Positions 58,566-64,000 of a stretch of DNA of 64,000 nt are shown here, one piece after another. Source of the stretch: Rhinopithecus roxellana (lineage: Eukaryota; Chordata; Mammalia; Primates; Cercopithecidae); NCBI RefSeq assembly GCF_007565055.1, contig NC_044552.1, positions 150,989,859 to 151,053,858 of the forward strand, read 5' to 3'. Both the position numbers and the translations under genes were made by a program. The notes under the pieces are model-generated. The model was given only the letters and a program-made list of their open reading frames with translations. It did not search any database and was not told where the DNA came from. Position 1 is the stretch's first letter. Each line of letters starts with the position of its first letter.

Positions 58566-59743
58566 ACTCAAAATTGGCCTGTTATGTAGTTGACCCTCTT
58601 TCCCCATATGACGGTGCGAGTTATGGGACTGGATTCCAGGAAAGGCAAGCTGTTCTGGAGGTCTCTGCAAAGGTCGGATACTGAACAACTGCACCGTGAG
58701 GAATGAGGCTATGAGGCACTACGGGGAAGTGTCAAAATGGGACTCAGGAAGCTGATCTGCTTCGTAATTACGTCTCCCAGGCCAGGTGCTTTGTCTCCAT
58801 CTCACATCTGACTTAGTCACCACAGTGTCCAGGTTATTTTAAGGAAAAATCAGAAACTGAACCGATTTTTTTGCCAAACTGCTGAGGCTTTGTTATAAAG
58901 AAAAAACCAATCTAACCACCTGCTGGCTGTTCCCCCAAATCCATTCTCCCCTTCTTTCTGAGAGCTGGAGAATGAATTTTCAAAAATTGATGCTTCAACT
59001 TGATTTCTGTAATGGTTACACTTAATTAAGTTCCAAGGATTTACTATTTTAGTTTAGACAAGCACTATCCAAAATTTTAAGGACTCTGTTACCTAAGATT
59101 TATGAAATACATGTCTAAAATATTCCACTCTAAAGAGTTTAGCAGATAAAAACACTATAGGTAAATTTCCAGGAGAGACAAGATGAGAAAATAGGTCTTA
59201 ATTCTGAGTCAGCAAATTTCACCACCCCTTTAGTACTGCCTCAAAATCTTGACAAAATTAGGGGTTGCCTCACCCTCCTGGACAAAGTCTAATTTAGATT
59301 TATTTCTTTGCAATGAGACATGTTTCAGGACACTCAGAGGCAGAGTCCAGCCCAACAATCTTGCTCTGCCTTTGCCCCATAAGGTACAATTTTCACTGGG
59401 GTACAGATAGCCCCCCGTTGAAAGAGGGACCGTTTCCCTGTTTCAACAGCCCAACTCAAGACACTTCACGGCCCCCCGCCGCCCACTCGCTGGCATGAGC
59501 CCACCTGGTTTCCGGGACAGACACTGGGAGGTGCTCTGATCATGGCTGGGGTCTGTGGACTGTCCAGGTGACTCCTTCAGAAAGGGGAGGTTTTCTGATG
59601 TCTTCGAACGAGTCCCACTGGGCAGAAATGGTGAACTAATGTTGCTATTTAAATATAACTCTCTGCTACTTTTGGATAAACATTCGGGGAACACTAAATC
59701 CTTCTTCTCATGTCATTTGAAGCAAAAAAGAAAGAAGGCAGGA

Positions 59744-59744
<1 letters not shown>
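58566..59744. other. Intergenic, nothing recognised
   Basis: No exon or repeat family that I can support. Confidence 0.35.
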
Positions 59745-59795
<51 letters not shown>

Positions 59796-59908
59796 AGGAA
59801 GGAAGGAAGGAAGGAAGGAAGGAAGGAAGGAAGGAAGGAAGGAAGGAAGGAAGGAAGGAAGGAAGGAAGGAAGGAAGGAAGGAAGGAAGGAAGGAAGGAA
59901 GGAAGGAA
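59745..59908. repeat. Compound (GGCA)12(GGAA)29 microsatellite
   Basis: Twelve perfect GGCA units (59745-59792) run into 29 perfect GGAA units (59793-59908), then an imperfect GAAAGGAAGA end. All frames are open through it (AGRQ/GRKE on plus, LPSF/CLPA on minus), giving long spurious frames. Confidence 0.98.
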
Positions 59909-59979
59909 GAAAGGAAGATAGATCACTTTTCTCTAACAGAAAAAAATACCTAGCAAGTATGCTTCTAAAAACATGAGCT

Positions 59980-60255
59980 GGCCGGGTGCGGTGGCTCACG
60001 CCTGCAATCCCAGCACTTTCGGAGGTCGAGGCAGGCAGATCACCCGAGGTCAGGAGTTTGAGACCAGCCTGGCCAAGATGGGGAAACTCCGACCTTACTG
60101 AAAATATAAAAATAAGCCGGGTGCGGCAACGCATGCCTGTAATCCTAGCTACTCGGGAGGCTAAGGCAGGAGAATCGCTCAAACCTGGGAGGTAGAGGTT
60201 GCAGTGAGCTGAGATCACACCACTGCACTCCAGCCTGGGCAACAGAGCAAGACTC

Positions 60256-60289
<34 letters not shown>
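59980..60289 (+). mobile_element. Alu with long uninterrupted A-tail
   Basis: GGCCGGGTGCGGTGGCTCAC start, ending in 32 consecutive A. Similar strings AAAAACATGAGCTG and AAAAACATGAACTG flank it, a slightly diverged target-site duplication. Confidence 0.92.
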
Positions 60290-60290
<1 letters not shown>

Positions 60291-60664
60291 ATGAACTGAT
60301 TGAACTGATTAAATAAGTACGATTTCCCATTTTTAGATAATGAAACTGAGAGATTAGATAACTGTCTCAGAGTTTAACCAGAGAAGCAAAACCAATAGAA
60401 AATCTATGTGGGATGTAAGTTTGTTTTCTCGCCATCTGATGCTGGCGCTTCAGGTTGGCAGGGCAGGCAGTCAGGAACGAAAATGGGTGTCGAGTGGGAA
60501 AGAAGGGAGCAAACTGGATGTAAGGCATGAGAACCAGCTGGACCCTAAGTCAGCTCTAGTTGCCTCTGACCCAGGTGACAGGGAATCTTTATCACAGAGC
60601 TAAACACTAGCTGAATACACTGAGTGAACAGTGTGAGACACTTGAGGGGCATCAAGGTTGTCTG
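60290..60664. other. Intergenic, MIR relic near 60325-60370
   Basis: TTCCCATTTTTAGATAATGA then AACTGAGAGATTAGATAACT look like a MIR core relic. The rest is unassigned. Confidence 0.4.
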
Positions 60665-61975
60665 GAATCCCAAGGCCAAGGATTTCTACGTAGAAAATCA
60701 CCACGTCTGTGAGTAGGAACAGTTTTGTATCTTCTTTCAAATGTGTAAGCTTTTCTTTCTTGTTTCATTGCACTGGGAATCACTTCCAGTGCAAGTGCAA
60801 TATTGAACAGGAGTGATGAGAATGGACATCTTTGTCTGGAAGGAATGCATTCATTCCTCCACCATCTTGTTAGCTGTAGGTTTTTTGTGGACATCCTCTA
60901 ACAGGTTGAGTAAATTCCCTTCTATTCCTAGTTTGTTGAGACTTTTATCATGAATGGATGTTTAATTTTATCAAATGAATGATTTTTCTATATAAATTGT
61001 CATGATGAGGTGGTGTTTCTTTAATATGTTAACATATTGGATGGCATTGTCTTTGAAATATTGAACCACCCTAGCACTCCCCCAGAAAAACTCAACGTAG
61101 CCACCATGTATTATGAATTTTACCTATTGCTGGATTTCATTTGCTAATATTTTGCCACATTTTTGTATCTGTGTGTCTGAGGGGCATGGGTATTGGGGGG
61201 TTATTTTAGTGCACTGTCTGTCTGGTTTGGTGTCTATTGGGAAGTGCTCCCTCTTCCTCATTTCTGCAAGACTTTGTGAAGGATTTCTATTATTTCTTCT
61301 TTAAATGATTGGTAGAGTTAATCAGTAAAATCATCTGGATCTGGAGTTTCATTATTTGAAAGATTTTGCTGTTAAACAAATTTAATTTCTCTAATAGATG
61401 TAGGACCATTTAGGATACCTATTCCTTCTTGAGTAAATTTTAGTAATTTGTGTCTATCAAGGAATTTAGCCATTTTATCTAAGTTCTCAATTTCATGTGT
61501 AAAGAGCTTTCGTGGTACGCCTTTATGAGCCTTTTTATGGGGTCTATTATGAGATTTGGTATTTTATTCATTTTATTAGCAATTTCTGTCTTCTCTCATT
61601 TTCCTTTGTCTTGCTAGAGCTTAATGAATTTTACTGATATTTTCAAAGAATGAGCTTTGGTTTCACTGATTCTACTGTTTTTCTATTTTTAATTTCATTG
61701 ATTTGGTTTTTATCATTTTTACATTTATTTTCCTCTTCTTTTTGAATAAGATTCTATTTAAATCCATTCTTTTCTAATATAAGCACTGAATGCTTTATGT
61801 TTTCTGCTAAATACTGTTTTAGTGTATCCCATGTATTTTGATATATTTTCATTTTCATTCATTCAGAATAGTTTCTATCATCTGTTGAGACTTCCTCTTT
61901 TACCCAAGGATTATGTAAATGTACAGTTTAATTTCTAAGTGTTTAGAGATGCTCTTGTGATAACTCAAGAATAGT
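60665..61975 (-). mobile_element. L1 ORF2 segment, reverse orientation
   Basis: The plus strand is the reverse complement of an L1 ORF2 reverse-transcriptase region: GTTAGCTGTAGGTTTTTTGT, TATTCCTAGTTTGTTGAGAC, TTTGCTAATATTTTGCCACA, CAATTTCATTGATTTGG. Many stops and indels; not functional. It ends where plus-oriented L1 sequence begins. Confidence 0.85.
61701..61845. repeat. Source copy of a 145-bp direct repeat
   Basis: Part of the reverse L1 ORF2 segment. It starts ATTTGGTTTTTATCATTTTT and ends CATGTATTTTGATATA. It matches 62847-62991 at 144 of 145 positions (A at 61751 versus G at 62897). Confidence 0.95.
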
Positions 61976-62846
61976 ATCTTGTCAGCATTTGAGAAAGCCA
62001 GCACACTAAACATGTCTACAACCAAGGACTCTCACAGAGTCTGCTTCAATCCCCTGCCACTTCCACCAGAGCAGGTGCTGGTATCCATGGCTGGGGGACC
62101 TGAAGATAGATTACATCACAGGACTCTTTGCAGACATTCCCCGGCACCAGCCCAAAATCCAGTAGACCCGCTGGGTAACTAGACCCAGAAAAGCAACAAC
62201 AATCATTGCAAACTGGCTCACAGGAAGCCCTATCCCTAGGGTGAGGGGGAGTGCACCACATCAAAGAATCATCCTGTGGAACAAAAGAATCTGAACAGCA
62301 GTCCTTGACTTCCAGATTTTTCCACTGAAATAGTCTATCCAAATGAGAAGGAATCAAAAAAGTAATTCTGGTAATATGACAAAACAAGGTTCTATAACAT
62401 CCCCAAAAGGCCACACTAGCTCCCCAGCAATGGATCAAACCAAGAAAAAAAAACTCTGAATTGTCAGATGAAGAATTCAGAATGTTGATTATTAAGTTAT
62501 TCAAGGAGGTACTAGAGAAAGGTAAAAACCAAGTTAAAGAAATTTTTAAAAAATACAAGATTTGGATGAAAAAATGCTCCAGAGAAATTGGTATCATAAA
62601 GAAAAACCAATCACAACTTCTGGCAATGAAAGACACACTTAGAGAAATATAAAATGCACTGGAAAGTTTCAACAATAGAATCAAACAAATAGAAAAAAGA
62701 AACTCAAGGCTTGAAGACAAGGCTTTTAAATTAACGCAATCCAACAAAGACAAAGAAAAGAATTTTTAAAAATTAACAAAACCCCCAAGAAATTTGAGAT
62801 TATGGTAAATGAAAAACCTAAGAATAATTGGTGTTCCTGAAGAAGA

Positions 62847-62991
62847 ATTTGGTTTTTATCATTTTTACATTTATTTTCCTCTTCTTTTTGAATAAGGTTC
62901 TATTTAAATCCATTCTTTTCTAATATAAGCACTGAATGCTTTATGTTTTCTGCTAAATACTGTTTTAGTGTATCCCATGTATTTTGATATA
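62847..62991. repeat. Second copy of a 145-bp direct repeat, inserted in L1 ORF1
   Basis: Offset 1146 bp from the first copy. On both sides the sequence is plus-oriented L1 ORF1, whereas this insert is reverse-oriented ORF2 sequence, so it is foreign here. No poly-A or target-site duplication is visible. Confidence 0.95.
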
Positions 62992-63032
62992 AAAGTCTGG
63001 AAAACATATCTGAAATAATAATTGAGGAAAAC

Positions 63033-63346
63033 GGCCGGCGCAGTGGCTCAAGCCTGTAATCCCAGCACTTTGGGAGGCCGAGACGGGCGGATCATGAGGT
63101 CAGGAGATCGAGACCATCCTGGCTAACACGGTGAAACCCCGTCTCTACTAAAAAATACAAAAAAAAAAAAAAAAAAACTAGCCGGGTGAGGTGGCGGGTG
63201 CCTGTAGTCCCAGCTACTCGGGAGGCTGAGGCAGGAGAATGGCATAAACCCGGGAGGCGGAGCTTGCAGTGAGCTGAGATCCGGCCACTGCACTCCAGCC
63301 CAGGCAACAGAGCAAGACTCCGTCTCAAAAAATAAAAAAATAAAAA
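63033..63346 (+). mobile_element. AluYR-like, very young, in L1 ORF1
   Basis: Starts GGCCGGCGCAGTGGCTCAAG and ends with an A-rich tail AAAATAAAAAAATAAAAAAA. An exact 16-bp duplication AATAATTGAGGAAAAC flanks it at 63017-63032 and 63347-63362. Internal TGGCATAAACCCGGGAGGCG and GAGATCCGGCCACTGCACTC are features I associate with Old World monkey AluY. Confidence 0.95.
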
Positions 63347-64000
63347 AATAATTGAGGAAAACTTCCCCAGCCTCAATAGATACCTAGAAATCCAAATACA
63401 AGAAGCTCAAAAGACACCTGGGAAATTCATTGCAAAAGTTTATAACCCAGGCACATAGTCATCATAGGCTATCTAAAGTCAAGATAAAGGAAAGAATCTT
63501 AAGAGCTGTGAGGCAAAAGCACCAGATAATGTATAAAGGAAAACCTATCAGATTAACAGCAGATTTCTTAGCAGAAACCCTATAAGCCAAAAGGGATTGG
63601 GGTCCTATCATTTGCCTCCTTAAACAAAATAGTCTAGTCAAGAACTTTGTATCCAGCAAAACTAAGCTTCAAAAATGAAGAAGAAAGAAAGTCTATTTCA
63701 GACAAACAAATGCTGAGAGAATTCACCACTACCAAGCCAGCACTATAAGACATGCTAAAAGGAATTCTAAATATTGAAACAAAACCTCAAAATACACCAA
63801 AATAGAACCTCCTAAAAGCATAAATATCACAGGAACTAAACAATAACACAATGAAAAGCAACAACAGCAAAAACCAAGGTATTCAGACAACACCTAGCAC
63901 AATGAATAAAACAGCACCTCACATCTCAATAATAACATTAAATGTAAATGGCCTAAATGCTCCACTTAAAAGGTACAGAATGGTAGAATGGATAAAATCC

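Larger units (their letters stand above)
61985..64000 (+). mobile_element. L1 5' part: 5'UTR end, ORF1 relic, start of ORF2; runs off the window
   Basis: From about 62460 the frame SDEEFRMLIIKLFKEVLEKG resembles an L1 ORF1 coiled-coil region, but stops appear soon after. Further right KGKPIRLTAD- and DKQMLREFTTT-type residues of the ORF1 C-terminal domain can be read, interrupted by stops. ORF2 begins near 63900 with an ITLNVNGLNAPLKR-type endonuclease N-terminus. The element is an older primate L1 (L1PB or old L1PA type) and holds a 145-bp foreign segment and a young Alu. Confidence 0.88.

Noticed and set aside
59555..60242. Long Gly-Arg-Lys-Glu (plus) and Leu-Pro-Ser-Phe (minus) frames up to 182 codons
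   Set aside because: Translation of the GGCA/GGAA microsatellite joined to Alu sequence.
62046..62753. 235-codon minus-strand frame
   Set aside because: Antisense of the AT-rich L1 5'UTR/ORF1 region; the hydrophobic composition comes from reversed A-rich coding sequence.
1..64000. CRISPR arrays, operons, prophage, tRNA or rRNA genes
   Set aside because: None seen. Tandem repeats lack spacer architecture, and no cloverleaf or rRNA-like sequence was recognised by eye.

Overview
The window looks like nuclear DNA from an Old World monkey (macaque/baboon/guenon type). Alu elements of several ages recur throughout. Two of the youngest (near 57.0 kb and 63.2 kb) carry the 'GGCTCAAGCCTGTAATC' / 'GCTAGTTTTTTGT' sequence style that I associate with cercopithecoid AluY (AluYR-like) subfamilies. 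L1, MIR, L2, THE1, MADE1 and MER5-like fossils complete a primate repeat profile. There is no bacterial gene organisation, operon, CRISPR array or phage.

Only one protein-coding gene is supported: the chemokine receptor gene CCR6, on the minus strand near the left end. Its main coding exon (4657-5772) encodes seven membrane segments, a DRY motif and the four extracellular cysteines of chemokine receptors. A short upstream exon (5869-5973) supplies the start codon and the first three residues (MSG) and is separated by a 96-nt intron. The spliced product is 374 aa, the length I recall for human CCR6. By synteny as I remember it, the window corresponds to human 6q27. Sequence to the left of the gene is its 3'UTR and downstream flank. 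Everything to the right of 5973 is upstream: first the long 5'UTR intron(s) of CCR6, then intergenic DNA towards CEP43/FGFR1OP, which is not reached. A candidate distal 5' exon donor lies near 30.4 kb.

Layout: 0-2.9 kb, 3' flank with two tandem duplications, a 30-bp minisatellite and an LTR-like fossil; 2.9-6.0 kb, CCR6; 6-30 kb, probable CCR6 intron with an L1 3' end, Alus, a THE1 LTR, a long TG-rich tract, a 24-bp VNTR and a perfect 14-bp-stem hairpin; 30-52 kb, mostly old unique or decayed sequence with MIR/L2, an L1 3' end, a MADE1 palindrome, LTR-like fossils and a possible ERV remnant; 52-55 kb, an old minus-strand L1 riddled with Alus, then a young 5'-truncated L1 with an 18-bp target-site duplication; 55-60 kb, MER5-like, AluY, LTR-like and MIR pieces and a compound GGCA/GGAA microsatellite; 60.6-64 kb, two L1 pieces in opposite orientation, the right one holding a young Alu and a 145-bp near-identical copy of part of the left one.

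Apart from CCR6, essentially every open reading frame in the window is explained by antisense Alu/L1 sequence, by tandem repeats whose period is a multiple of three, or by chance. I found no undescribed gene system. The best oddities are the in-frame, stop-free CCR6 mini-intron and the 145-bp templated duplication inside the terminal L1. Repeat family names are from memory of consensus features and were not checked with RepeatMasker.
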